DNA of 64,000 bases from Haliclystus octoradiatus (Eukaryota; Cnidaria; Staurozoa; Stauromedusae; Haliclystidae), in NCBI GenBank assembly GCA_916610825.1, contig OU744449.1, positions 28,651,728 to 28,715,727 on the forward strand, written 5' to 3'. Shown piece after piece: positions 23,001 through 34,490 of the stretch. How positions within the stretch are numbered: position 1 is the stretch's first letter; each line of letters starts with the position of its first letter. A program made the position numbers and the translations under genes. The notes under the pieces are model-generated. The model was not told where the DNA came from. It did no database searches and saw only the letters and a list, made by a program, of their open reading frames with translations.

Positions 23001-23837
23001 AGAGATTTAAAATTACAACTATGGCATTACTTAAACGTAGTCTATTTCAAGATTATCTATGAGTTTTCATTTGATTATCTCTGTATTTTTTCCAAGAGAA
23101 ATTTTGCGCGGATGATAACACAAAAAGCAAGAAAAACTGAAGATTTATGTCACAATTTAATCAAAATGCTCGGCTGCGGCTGAGAAGAGCCTATTTCGCG
23201 CGGCGAACATATCCGCCGCGCAGTACAAGGATTCCAGTCTGGTCTCCAATGCATGGAATTTTGATATTTTAATAAAGTTATAACAACATTTTTGTACAAT
23301 TGTGTAATTCTCTGGGTATTGTAGTTGAATCTTTTGTAAGAAAAGTTAAAAAAATTCATCATTTTCGGCACTTTTTTGTCCCTGGGGGGAGGTGGATTAT
23401 TGAAAATTATTGCCCCCATACTCCCAGGGGGTTAAATGACTTTTGCACGGGTTGTTTTGCAAATCCTGGGGGTGCCCCGGGAAAGCCGCTGATGCCCGCA
23501 TTACCCCAACCCAATGGCAAATTAATGCATTTATATCTCGATCTGGTGATTGGAGATAAATTATGCAACTTCACGATTAGCTACAATTCGATGTTTACAA
23601 GAGAAATGGGTATCTCTCCCTCTACAATGAGGTATGAAAAGAGGTGATGATTCAGTCAGAACATTAGAGAGCTAAGTTCAGCATGCGGGTAGGTTCTTCA
23701 GCGAGCCAGCTGAGACTGCTGACAGTGAGTGAGTGTGACACATACTTAGCTTCATCTTTTGAAAACAATCCAAGACGATCAAAATCTTCAAATTCTGGAA
23801 GCATGGACTCTAGTCTTTTAAACACACATTCAGCCAT
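17050..23837 (-). CDS. UTP6: UTP6, U3 snoRNP / small-subunit processome HAT-repeat protein
   Basis: UTP6 belongs to the UTP-B module of the SSU processome in the nucleolus, needed for 18S rRNA maturation. Twenty-four minus-strand exons: 23837-23746, 22099-22015, 21909-21868, 21786-21715, 21308-21288, 21189-21142, 21070-21007, 20917-20857, 20770-20713, 20632-20600, 20513-20466, 20308-20224, 20121-20037, 19120-19014, 18936-18865, 18780-18704, 18574-18503, 18353-18227, 18133-18075, 17986-17909, 17722-17616, 17516-17450, 17368-17296, 17210-17050. They total 1794 bp with phases that all agree and give 597 residues, the length I recall for human UTP6. The N-terminus MAECVFKRLESMLPEFE and the C-terminal IYWRAVKTLAGQSAQEFI match the family. 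The middle shows HAT-type helices (VWILAAKWEFEDNG, TWQWWIEANHDD). Exon 5 is a 21-bp microexon. Intron 1 holds nested transposons and intron 13 a 27-bp satellite. Confidence 0.96.
17142..17147 (+). terminator. Candidate ALG1 polyadenylation signal (AATAAA)
   Basis: The first plus-strand AATAAA after the ALG1 stop, 89 bp downstream, lies inside the last coding exon of UTP6. With the ATTAAA on the other strand it predicts transcripts overlapping by roughly 180 bp. Confidence 0.5.
19147..20000 (-). repeat. 27-bp tandem array, about 32 copies, in UTP6 intron 13
   Basis: The monomer is ttataattaattgttattaa then tgttggt, nearly identical throughout. One copy near 19682 lacks two bases. The array fills most of the intron between exons 14 and 13. 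It is contiguous, with no spacers, and contains no coding signal. Confidence 0.97.
22406..22474 (+). repeat. Retroposon 3' tail with (GAT)n end
   Basis: The sequence gtcctgtgaaaaaatgtt, then aacttatcaggtttctgaat and aaatgatgatgatga, recurs almost word for word at 44849-44924 in ERN1. A shared 3' end followed by a simple GAT repeat is typical of CR1/L2-type LINEs or SINEs that borrow their tails. It abuts the element at 22477. Confidence 0.65.
22477..23501. mobile_element. 1.03 kb inverted-repeat element in UTP6 intron 1
   Basis: Left end atgcgggtatcagcggcttc; the right end is the reverse complement with few changes (gaaagccgctgatgcccgcat). The subterminal parts are unusually G/C-rich (ccccggggacccaggggg and tgccccgggaaag). 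The interior is AT-rich, codes for nothing recognisable and carries a hAT-type MITE at 22815-23242. The target duplication is not clear. Confidence 0.7.
22815..23242. mobile_element. hAT-type MITE with 8-bp target-site duplication
   Basis: Flanked by the exact direct repeat TCTCCAAT (22807-22814 and 23243-23250), an 8-bp duplication as expected for hAT. The ends match as inverted repeats: ccagactggaattcttgta at the left, and the right end read in reverse as ccagactggaatccttgta. GC-rich subterminal motifs follow (cgcgcgg and cgcggcgg). Inside is gcggatgacgtcat, containing a palindromic CRE-like TGACGTCA. No transposase. A second copy begins at 63892. Confidence 0.88.
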
Positions 23838-24207
23838 ATTCTTTAGAAATTCTTTAAATTATTTACCTTTAACTTATTTTAAACAGAATGAAATGGAATT
23901 GGCAAAAGTCACTTCGAATCATCTTAAGTCGCCATGTTTTCAAAATCATATGTCTTTACTCTTAATCGAGGCTATCACATAATGATACATTTTCTCATAT
24001 TCTTCTTCAATTGAGAGCAATTCTTCAATTCCTCAATTACTGTCTGTCTGTCAATTGTGTCTGTTTTTACGTAATAAATTGGAGACATTTACTTTGCACG
24101 ACATTTTCAATTAGATCGTTTTAATATTTATTGGAGTTGAACTCAATTCATGGCTTTTGGCAGAGGAATTGACACCGTATAGCATTTTTACTATTGAATG
24201 AAGTGTA
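23838..24207. promoter_or_regulatory. Divergent promoter region of UTP6 (-) and COX11 (+)
   Basis: 370 bp separate the two start codons, which point away from each other. The stretch is AT-rich with no TATA box at a convincing distance from either gene. A shared bidirectional promoter is inferred from geometry only. Confidence 0.5.
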
Positions 24208-26154
24208 ATGTTTTTCTATTTGAGAAAATTCCTCCCGTTTAGTAGCTACACTCAACTTCACACAGTAAAACATTTTTGTTTCATACCTATCAAACATGGC
24301 TTATTAAATCAGTCTATTGCACGCAATAATAAATTGCGCTTTGCGTTATACTCAACCAGCCAACCAATTACCTCAAATGTAAAGCTGAAAAGGAGACATA
24401 GAACTGTAGTGACTTACGTATGTGCGTTGGCAATAGCAACAGTCGGACTTTCCTATGCTGCTGTTCCACTGTACAGAATGTTCTGTCAGGTAAATTTGGC
24501 TAACTTTCCAAAATACAAAAAACGATTAAGATTCGTTCTATGCATGTAGCATGCATGGTGAGTACGTAATGTGTAGAGTCCGTACGTCCAGACTGTAGAG
24601 TTTGCTGCGGCTAAAATAATGTAGCAACAAAACTTATAAGCTCCGCAGTCTGGTTGTATGCCTTACGGCAGAGTCGCCCTCCAGTTAGACAATAGCCCAT
24701 ATCAATTCATACAACAAAGTCCTGACTGCAGAAATTGGCACGAAAAATGTTGTTGACTTTGGATATTAATTAATCATAATCTTGAGGGTGAACATACTTT
24801 GCATTCTGGGGCAGAGTCGCCCTCAAGATGAAACTTTAAGTCTCTCGAACCGCTCACAATTTTTTTCCTGGAAACCCTATAATCATTATTTACCAAATAG
24901 TTGGTTTATTAGCCAAAAGAAAACTTGATTGGTTGATAAAGGGAATTTGTCTAAATCAACGTCCACTTACATATAGCTGATATACATTATTGTTAATGAT
25001 AATAATATAATAATATTAATAGTGGGATCGTTCCACACTAGTTCTTGGTAGGCCTATATACATTATGGTTATAAATGTTTAGCAGCAAAAATGCTTGGCT
25101 ACTCAAGAGAACTACTTCATTATGCCCCCCTCTAAGAATGTATAACTCTGGTAACGCGCCTGGCCTCCCTCCCGCTGGCAAATATTTTGCAGGACCCAGA
25201 GCTCTCGCTATAAGCGCCCTTCTCTGGCTACTGGCTAAGAACAGTGCAGCACAATAATTCCACATTTAATCCGGTAGGTCATAATTCCCTCTATGCTTTC
25301 ATACGTTGCTAACTAAATGCAAAGCTGTAGTAATGTTACTTCAGGCTGTGAGAGCTGCTGGTATCATTGCCAGTGCCAATTGCCTCAAGAGAGTAGAATT
25401 GTTGTGCAGACTATTGAATTCTGTTGTACTACTCCTGCAGGCCACTGGTCTAGGTGGAACCGCCCAACTGGTTGATGTTGGCGACCAGGTAGAAGAAATG
25501 AGTAGACAACCAGAAAGAGAACTAACGATTAAATTCAACGCAGATACGAGTCAGACACTACAATGGAGGTTCAAGCCACAGCAGTCTGAAATCAAAGTGA
25601 GTAGGTTGTCATGGAAACCCTTTGGTCCTGAATGTAGCCTCGTTTTCTGAATAATTGAAAGTTGTTTTCAGTTGGTTCCAGGCGAAACAGCGCTGGCATT
25701 TTATAAAGCAGAGAACTTAACAGATACGCCAATCACTGGTATCTCCACATACAACGTCATTCCATTTGAAGCGGGACAGTATTTCAATAAGATTCAGGTA
25801 CTGAAATTGTCAGCAAGTTATAATTTTTCACTGCAATCATAAGCATTGTGTTATTCATTTATTCTATTTAAATATCATTTGCAGTGTTTCTGTTTTGAAG
25901 AACAAAGACTCAATCCTCACGAGGAGGTCAGTGGTATTTAAATTGCAAAAAGAAGGAATAGATAATATTATATGATGTTTATTCATACCGCTTATTTTAA
26001 TTTTTGTTAGGTTGACATGCCTGTATTTTTCTATATTGACTCTGAAATAACTGAAGACCCTCATCTGGCAAAGGTCGATACAATTACACTGTCGTACACA
26101 TTCTTTGAAGCAAAAGAGGCTGGAGGGATAGTACAGCAGAGTCATCAAAGATAG
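24208..26154 (+). CDS. COX11: COX11, copper chaperone of cytochrome c oxidase assembly
   Basis: COX11 is anchored in the mitochondrial inner membrane and delivers copper to the CuB site of COX1. Five exons: 24208-24489, 25441-25596, 25672-25797, 25885-25926, 26011-26154; 249 residues. The basic, hydroxylated N-terminus (MFFYLRKFLPFSSYTQ) fits a mitochondrial presequence. A single membrane helix lies at about 69-90 and ends AAVPLYRMFCQ. The intermembrane domain has LQWRFKPQQSEIKLVPGETA, STYNVIPFEAGQYFNKIQ and the copper-binding CFCF at 189-192, then FEEQRLNPHEEVDMPVFFYI. All phases are zero at the junctions. Intron 1 holds no recognised gene; two short open frames in it (25075 and 25306) look accidental. 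Confidence 0.96.
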
Positions 26155-26888
26155 ATTTATTCCGTGATTCATGAACTGTTTTTATGAATTTAATGTATAA
26201 TAATCTCATATGCAGTAACTAATGTGCAGAGTCAATGCAATTGTGTGATGCATGTCCCTTCCATTGCCCACGTTAACCCACGCCCCTCTCAGAGAGAGGG
26301 ACACTAGTTCGTTGTCCGAGGCCATTGGTTGTTGTTGTGTTTGCCTGTGGAAACTTTCTTTCGTTTGTTTTCACTTTGAATTTTGATTGAGTCTGAATCA
26401 GTGGTCTGAACCGACAGAATTAGATGCCATCTGCGGAATGTCGTAGATTTGCCTTACCGTCCCGATTCTTATCGTCATAAATTCATTAAGCAGGAACACC
26501 TGCAAGCATCACTTGTTCTCACCTGTGTTACAATATCTTACTGAAGCCGTACGCTGTTGTAATTTACTTCGCATTCCTGTTGTTTCTATGGAAAGTAGGA
26601 GAGAGAGCTGTCTTACCAATTCTAATCAATTATTGGTGTTGATTATGCTGGTATTTATTCAGTAAGATTTCGATTATTTATGAAACCACCGAATGACCTA
26701 AAGAAAAGAGATGTGAATATGTAATTCCAAATCTAACTTCCTTTTATTGAGTTAGAAGATTTAGAAATCACAACCAGACCAGAATCTATTTTCCAGCATT
26801 GTCGTCGATTCTCAAAAGACTGATGACAGAAAGGTGTACATGTGTTTGCTCGAGTGTGTCTCTCTGAAGACTTGATAGTTGGATCACG
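26155..26888. other. Intergenic/5' leader region before TEX2
   Basis: 734 bp between the COX11 stop and the TEX2 start on the same strand. It includes a moderately GC-rich patch at 26230-26320 and likely the TEX2 5' UTR. No AATAAA was seen close behind COX11 and no repeat was recognised. Confidence 0.4.
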
Positions 26889-29800
26889 ATGGATAGTAGC
26901 GGCGATAAAACAACGCTTAAAACCAACATGCCTGCAGAAGGCGAATCCACTCAACCAGATGACAAAAAGTGGAAATGGGGAAAACATCCGTTTGCTGTTA
27001 AATACACCCCTAAGGTATTTGCATCGTTTTCAAAAGGCAATGCAAGTGATAATGATGGCGCAACGGATACTCCTTTGAACGAAGGACCCAATGGGAATAC
27101 AAATAAACCACAACAGAAAAAGTTGTCTGATCTATCATCAAGATGGCTGAAAGACCAGATGAATAGTCTGTTGACCAAAACAAAACAGGAGCCTCAAGAG
27201 AACTCAAAGCAAAGACATGCTAACTCAAACAACCAATCATCAATAGACAGATTTCAAAGTGCTGACGATGCAAGTAATTGTCAGCCGTTGAAGGCTCGAT
27301 TGTCAACAAGTTCAGATACATTAACAACAATTACATCTAATGGATCTGAGAGCAGCACAAGTGATGACCATTTAACGTCACTGATAGGAGATATTGAACA
27401 TTCTGTTTACGGTGTTGAAACTAATTCAGATTATGAGATGCAAGAAGATGCAATATCATCTACTATGTCGTCATCAGAAGGGAGCTACGAGAGTGTTGTT
27501 GTTGCCGGAAGCCCCGTGGCAGTGAAACCCCCACCGGTTACCTCAGGCTGTCCTCAAACTTGGGATAAAGATAATTACGATACCAGTTACAGTACGATCG
27601 ATTCAACAACATTACAAGAACCGTTGCTCCACAGCTCTTCAATTAATTTAGAAAAGTCGACAACTGAAACACCGCCACTAAAAGCGAAAATGAAAATGAA
27701 AAATCTATTTAGTTCTCATAGAACTGCCATTGCAACTGATCTGAGCCACCTACCAACAGACCCATCTATATTACAACGGTCTTCCTTATCATCTAATGAA
27801 AAGCGTCACAGTACTAAGAGTCCTCTAATGCCAAAAAAGGTTTCCATTACGTCACCAAAGCTGATGTTTTCTGAACTTCTAAAGACTCAGAATGATGCTG
27901 GCGAAGAAGAAAAATCTGTTCAAAATGGAGAAGAATTAAAGAAGGAAAATATGGAGAGCATAAATGATGAATATGACAGGTCTGGTGAGGAGTTGACATA
28001 CTTTGACGAGTATGATGACCATTGTAGAACCTCGTTGAGGCGTCGCTACTGCTCAGCAAATAACAGAGATATTCCTTTCACCCTTTGGTGCATGTCATTG
28101 ATGAGCTACTTCGTTATTGTGATACCTCTACCTAATCAAATTTATGGTGCAATAATAAGTGCTTTATTGTGCTACATGGTGTGCTGCTTGGCTGCCTGGC
28201 TGCTGTGTCCTTCGGTGAAATCATACGAACAATATAAAAAAGATTTAAAATTTTATTTTGAAAAATTAGAAGCAGAAGAAAATCAATCTGTTCTCAAGAG
28301 CAAATCAGCTGCAGCTTTACAAAAGCCCAAAGAAATGAAGGTAGGCCTATCTATAATTATCATCCACCGTGAATGTAGGCTATGCATGTAATGATAGATG
28401 GCCAAGTTGACTAAGAATATTAATTTAGTCAGCATCGCCCTACTGAAGGCGCTCACACCACTCTTCTCTTTCTCTTTTTCCGACTCTGGCAATGTTCTTC
28501 ATCATTGATCTCAGCTGGGACACGGTATCATGAGGTATATGAATACAAATACAGTCGGACTAGGTTAATATCCTCTCGCTTAATATCCCCATTTTTCAAA
28601 CCCGTTTTGTTATGAAATTCGTTTAATGTCCCATTTCTTTGAATTTAAAACAAATGATAGTCGTTTCATTGTTAGCCTTCACCTTTGTTATGAAATTATC
28701 ATCACTTCGAACTTGATATTGGACATGACATCGACAACATTGATTGTTTTAAATAAGACTAAACATTTTAACACTTCGAATAAGCGTCTTTCTTTGTTTG
28801 TGACTTGTATAAAACAGCTTTGAACATTACTTTACTCTAGCTTCCTTATTGCAAACGCGCCTCTGTCAATGACAGACTTTAAAAACGGCTTCTATCAAAC
28901 GAAAACGAACTGAGTTCACGTGGTTGTTATGTAGGTCACGTGTACGCATGTTATCAACGCATGCGTACTATAATTCATTGAACGCTTCGTAGAATCACAC
29001 AGGAAGAATTTTGTGATGAAGAAGAAAAAACTGTATGAAACTTTTAATACATCTGTGTAAATTGGACTTATTTTGAAATCATTCTGTGGCTATCCCTAAT
29101 ATTTACCATTTTACTTACTTTGATTGAATAACATTTGTTAACAATGAACAGAATTCCTTTGTTTTGACGAATTTCCTTTGTTTTTTTTCAAATCGGATAA
29201 TGTCCCACTTTTTGCTTGCACGGAAGGGGGATATTAACCGAGTTCGACTGTATATAAAGTGTGAGTTTATAAAGGAAATTATTAGGGATGAGACGATAAT
29301 GAAATTTACCGATGTTCAATGCCGATTAGTCATAACAATCAGTTGATTAATCGGTTTTTGCCAATTGTTTCCCATCCATAGGCCTACAAATCAATAGAAT
29401 AGAATAGAATAGAATAGAATAGAATAGAAATAGTTTATTTAAAGACATATAAACAACTATGATACATGATTTTGCTTTTTGTTCTATTTAATTACATGTA
29501 TGTGTTATATAAGGCATTATTGTTACGCAGTCGTTTCTTGATGTCTGACGGCGTCATCGTCGTCTAATAATTAGTTTGATTGAGAATATAGTGTATTTTT
29601 AATTAATTAATTGTATGAAAAGTATCTGTGATATTTATTTAGTGATTGTGCACCTCGAAAGCTGAATGATCGTTTACCACGGTCAGTATGGACGCGCGGG
29701 AGAGTGTACATGTTTTTTCTTGTAATATATTTGTGATTACTTTTATTAAATAAAGTCTTTAATTCTGAACCATATCTTCCTGATTTAGATTGATGGGCTG

Positions 29801-32800
29801 TACATGCAGTGCGTAGATGTGACATGTGGCTGATAGAGAGCCATCCCAGTCGTTCAAGTGCGTCTTGGACCCTTCTAAGCTGTGTTTTGTTGCATGAGGC
29901 CCAGACTTCGATATCGTAGAAAAATGGATGTAAAATTTTTGTTTCTATGAGTGTTTTAAATAACCCAGCCGGAATATAAGGGCGAATCTTTGATATTGCA
30001 GATAATCTGTAGAAAGCAGTTCTTAAGATTTTATCGACGTGCTTCTTGAAACTCATTTCATTATCAAAGACCACGCCCAAGTTTCTAGCTGTACTTACAT
30101 ATTCTATACTTTGTTTGTCAATTGTCAAAGTTGGCAGAGTTCGGCTAATTACCTTTTTGTGACCAATAGCCATAATTTTTGTTTTATTAGTATTGAGTAG
30201 TATTGAATTTGCAGCAAACCAAGTCAAAACTCTTTTTGAATCATCATTAATTTGTTTTTGTACATTACACAGTGATTGGTTGTCTTTAGATTTAAAATTA
30301 TACAATACTTGTGTGTCATCGGCAAACTGGCCAGCTGTGCCATGTTTAATTACGTTTGGTAGATCATTCACATAAACTAAAAAGAGCAATGGTCCAAGTA
30401 CTGAGCCTTGAGGTACTCCACATGACAGTGTAACTTCGTCAGAGTAGATGTTGTTCACTTTTATGGTCTGTTTGCGGTTTTTTAAGTACGATTATATCCA
30501 TGCCAATGCAATTTCAGATAATCTGAATAGTTTAAGTTTATCCAATAAGATATTATGTTGAAGGCTATCGAATGCTTTAGATAGGTCCATGAGAATTAAC
30601 AAGGATGTATCACGAGTGTCCATGTTTTTAAGAATTCGTTCCGTTATGTTCAGAAGGGCTGTAACTGTCGAGCGACAGTGTTGGAATCCATGTTGATATT
30701 TATTTAGGATAGGAGATAAGAGGGGTACAGTTGGATGTAAACTATTCTTTCCACAACTTTTGACAGTAACGATAAAGGTGCAAGTGGTTGATGCTTATCT
30801 GGTTCTATTGTACTTTTTGGTATTGGTGATACCATAGTGTTTTTGAAGCAAGATGGGAACTTTGATGTCTTTAGGGATAGGTTGATAAGTTTTGTAAATG
30901 GTGACTCAATGGCTGGAAGGGCAGATTTAATTGCGAAGCCATTTATGCCATCGTAGCCAGGTGCTTTCCAGTTTGGTAGTAGCCCTACAGCTTTAATTGT
31001 GTCAATGGTTGTGACATTTGTGAATTCAATTAAAAATGAAATACAAATGAGCAGGAGAAAACACATAGTTGTAGATCATGAGTTTATAATTCGAAATTAA
31101 AGTATATATGCAAATGCAAAGTCTGCAATTATCTGAAAAACAAACAAATGGAAAATGGTTAAGTTTTTTAAGTTTGATGATAGCAGAAGTTTTCCTGCCC
31201 ACACAGCAAAGAGGGTCCCGTAAATAGTTTGTATATCTATCTCTCCAGCTTTGAATGCTTTGAGCATCCAACATATTAAAAATAAAATCTCTGTACAAGC
31301 ATCAAATTACTTTAACTATTTCCAAACTGTTTCCTAAAAATTAAACTCGTCCGCCACTTTTTCGTTGCAAAAATAATTATCTACCATTCAACCATGCACC
31401 ATGCTCACATGTTTTGTTCATCAATGCTAGTGTGTTGACTTTTTTCACGTTATAACAATAGAAGATGAATAACTTCTCATTTGTATCATGTAGGGTTGGA
31501 TTCATTACACAGAAGATTATGACCCGCACGCATTCAGTATGTCAGCCACGCAAGATGTGTACTCATCGCTAAAAAACAAAACTCTTTGTATATTCTTTGG
31601 TAATCGTCAGCTGCCATCCTTGAAACAAATTAAGAAACTTAAGAAACGAAAACGACCTCTCCGCAAGCGCACTAAACTCCTTCCTCAGAATGAAATGGGC
31701 GTTGAGCATCAATTGACATTTGTAAAAGTGTTTATTTTGGATGTTCCAAAGTGTGCACTGACCCTGGAACCAAGTGATCTCGCCATGAAGAGAATCTGGA
31801 ATCGTAAATTTCCAATGCTGCTTAGTATCCCACCTGGAGCCATGATGACATGTCATGTTGATGTGACGCTTGAAGAAGTCAACAGTCATCATGTTAAATT
31901 CTCAGACTGTGACGAGAAAGATGGTGAGTCAAATAGTGATCTTGTATCATTTTATATATTACCAAACACCGGACGAGAGAAAGAAGATTGGTTTTATCAG
32001 ATACAGCTCTGTATAGATCCCCTGAAACATCAGATAACGGCAGAGGAGTATGACGCAGGGCGTTTACCACAAACACCTGATACGTCTTATGCTCATTATA
32101 TGGTGGAAAGGATTGCCGAAAGTCAGAAAATATTGCAGCGTGTCTCTCATGGGAAAAAGATAGAGCCTCACCTTGCATGGTTGAATGCATTACTAGGAAG
32201 AGCATTTTGGGATATATGGCACGAGCCACTTTGGAATACAAAATTGAAAAGTAAAATCCAAAGGCGTCTGTCAAAGCTCAACACACCACCTTTTATCAAA
32301 GAAATTAATATAACAGATTTGCATCTTGGTCATAGCTTACCTATAATCCACAAAGGTTCGCTGCCAGTTTTAGATGAAAATGGAGTTTGGTCTGATTTAC
32401 AAGTCACTTACAAAGGAGATTTTACATTGACATTAGAAACACATTTAAATGTAGATTACTATGTTCAGCTAATCAGCAAACTAGCTGCAGCCCAACAGAC
32501 AACACCAGCGACTAATTTAGATGGAAGTGATCCAGTTGGATTCTCTAAGTTGAAGGCTGATGAAGTTCTCCAAGACGAAGCATTATCAAACGCGGCAGGA
32601 CAAAGTCCATACACGTCTGATGAAGATCCTGATGAAAGCTTAGCGTCAACACACGAAATACCAGAAGAGTTCTTTGAAGCGTTTCATGATGTAGGTTTAG
32701 ATGAAGTAGACATGGCGTCTCAACCGACGGATGTTGATTCACAACAGGAATGCGATCCATTTCTATCTGATCCAAGGACACGGGCATTCCTTGAAAGTAA

Positions 32801-33395
32801 GACTGGTAAAAAGGTAGCAAATGTTGTTGGTTGGCTTGCCAAATCAAAGTTAGCAAAGCGAGTAGCTGAGACAGGGTTTGCTAAAAAGGCTTATGAAAAG
32901 GCATACGAGAAGTTCCGCAAAATGCCAATTGTTCTGCAAGTTGAGGTTCAAAGTTTGAAAGGAACGCTGGCCGTGAATATCCCCCCACCCCCTACAAATC
33001 GTTTATGGTGAGCAGCATCTATTGTGTCATATATATTTATGCTGGCTGGGGGGCTTCTATATATTGATGCGATATTGCTTTGTTTGTTAGGTTTGGTTTC
33101 CGTGGTAATCCTGTTGTGTTTATGACAGCAATGCCTCGTTTGGGAGAGAAGCAAGTGAGGCTGACTTATCTAACTGAATGGATTGAGCAGAAGTTAAAAG
33201 ATGAACTGCAGGTCTGTGAGCAGTGTCTAAATTTAATATTTTCTTTTCGTCTACAACTACATATCAATGCTGTTTTACTGTTCTCTTTTTATCATTTAGA
33301 AATTGTGTGTCCTTCCCAGCATGCAAGACATAACAATACGCTTGATGAATTCTCGTCTTGAAGAATTATTCCCAGAACATCCATACACATATTAA
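26889..33395 (+). CDS. TEX2: TEX2, SMP-domain lipid-transfer protein of ER contact sites
   Basis: TEX2 (yeast Nvj2 relative) is an ER-anchored protein whose SMP domain moves lipids between membranes. Four exons: 26889-28340, 31494-33007, 33091-33211, 33300-33395; 1060 residues, close to the roughly 1130 of human. The first 390 residues are Ser/Thr-rich and probably disordered. A two-helix hydrophobic region is at about 394-440 (IPFTLWCMSLMSYFVIVIPL, then GAIISALLCYMVCCLAAWLL). After a PH-like stretch, the SMP domain starts near 712 (WLNALLGRAFWDIWHEPLW) and runs to the C-terminus (MTAMPRLGEKQVRLTYLTEW). The start MDSSGDKTT has no in-frame competitor upstream. Intron 1 (3.15 kb) contains a SINE fragment and a LINE. 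ERN1 follows on the same strand, as in human 17q23. Confidence 0.95.
28415..28510 (-). repeat. SINE fragment, same family as 56801-57111
   Basis: Shares gcatcgccctactgaaggcg, then accactctt and tgatctcagctg, with the 3' part of the SINE in SEC14L intron 10. It lies in TEX2 intron 1. The tRNA-like head is absent. Confidence 0.5.
29393..31035 (-). mobile_element. 5'-truncated CR1/L2-like LINE in TEX2 intron 1
   Basis: Antisense to TEX2. Reading along the minus strand: a linker-RT part (LLPNWKAPGYDGINGFAIKS, SPIPKS, LSLLSKVVERI), then GVPQGSVLGPLLFLVYVNDL and QFADDTQVLYNF (catalytic FADD), then thumb and C-terminal parts (LGVVFDNEMSFKKHVDKIL). The endonuclease is missing. One in-frame TAA near 30493 and a frameshift near 30720 separate otherwise open segments, so the copy is dead but not very old. 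Its 3' end, on the left, carries an (ATTCT)n tail at 29393-29430. The 5' breakpoint is set where similarity to RT ends. Confidence 0.85.
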
Positions 33396-34490
33396 TAATT
33401 TGAGCTGATATTTTTACCTCCTTCTTTGTAAATAGTAACGTCAAAATCTGACCTAACTCAATGTAGGCAATGTAAATACAATCATACTATATATTGTACA
33501 TACATATATATATAATATACAGCAACAGACAAGTGCATGTTTCTGGCCATTTTAGCCTTCATCAGTACTGCTCAGTGAGCGAACAATGATGGTATATACC
33601 TAAGTCAAGATAAGTTCTCAATGTGATGAAAAAATTCATCACATGAAAAAAACATCTGTGCCATACCAGAGTGCTCAAACTACCAAAGTAGTGGGCAGTT
33701 ATATTATATTACTCTTTTGTTTGTCTTCTTTGTCTAAAGCACAATATAGAAATAACGACTATGGAACTCCCTCTTTGCAGTCTGTATTATTAAATGAGGA
33801 CGTACAAGAGCTGGCCCCCGATTTATGTGGGGATTTTAATGGCCCCTTTGGAGGTAAATATTGGAATGGGGCTGCGGGAAGGAACAAAAGAGCCATTCTT
33901 GTATTCTTGTAGGGGGTTCAGGAACTAATCAAATATTGCATCTTTCTATGCTGCATTCTGGAGTCCAAACGAAAAAATATTTTGCAAGGCAGTAATAATC
34001 AATCCGTCATTTTGGAAACTTCAAAATATATAATTGTTTTAGCTACGAATATATGCAATCAACTTTGTATTCAAATTTACGACTTGAAGGCTAGATGGAT
34101 GAATTGCATAGACTTGCTCGTTATTTACAAGTGTGATTATGTACTGCACAAGATAATGTCTCTATTAATTTACCAGCCATCCAGAAAAACGCAGGATTAA
34201 AATCAACAAAATTATTGGAGAGCTGAAGCCACCTGGCCCCTAAGCCTAAGGGTTTGGATTGTCCGATCACTCCATCACTCCAGTCAAATTTTCAAAAGAT
34301 AAGAAAATGAAAGCACCAGGATTATCCGATCTATCATGAATGTAATCGCAAGGAGTCTTACGTAGCTACCCCCCCCCCCCCCCTTTACCTGAAAAAACAA
34401 TGACAGATCATCACACATCCTGTCTGCGTATCGGCGTGGTGCATCGGCTGATCAAATACATTTACAATATTGTTTCCATAGCAGGTGAGC
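33396..34490. other. Intergenic after TEX2
   Basis: AT-rich, with a (TA)n-like patch near 33490-33520, a hammerhead-like motif on the minus strand (33565-33539) and a 13-base C run near 34371. A frame at 33643-33912 starts with a signal-like segment but has no homology I recognise and is probably chance. Confidence 0.4.
33539..33565 (-). repeat. Hammerhead-like core motif
   Basis: On the minus strand: ctgatgaaggctaaaatggc then cagaaac. CTGATGA and GAAAC flank a GGC/GCC stem. It resembles the conserved motif of Penelope-like element termini. It is isolated here, without the downstream sequence shared by the other copies. Confidence 0.45.

Noticed and set aside
24560-24660. Short inverted pair ccagactg...cagtctgg in COX11 intron 1 as another hAT MITE
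   Set aside because: Only eight matching bases at the ends, about 70 bp in total, no flanking 8-bp duplication, and no shared interior with the 22815 copy.
33643-33912. 89-codon frame with a hydrophobic segment and Gly/Asn-rich end
   Set aside because: No family resemblance, no convincing splice partners, and it lies between TEX2 and a transposon.
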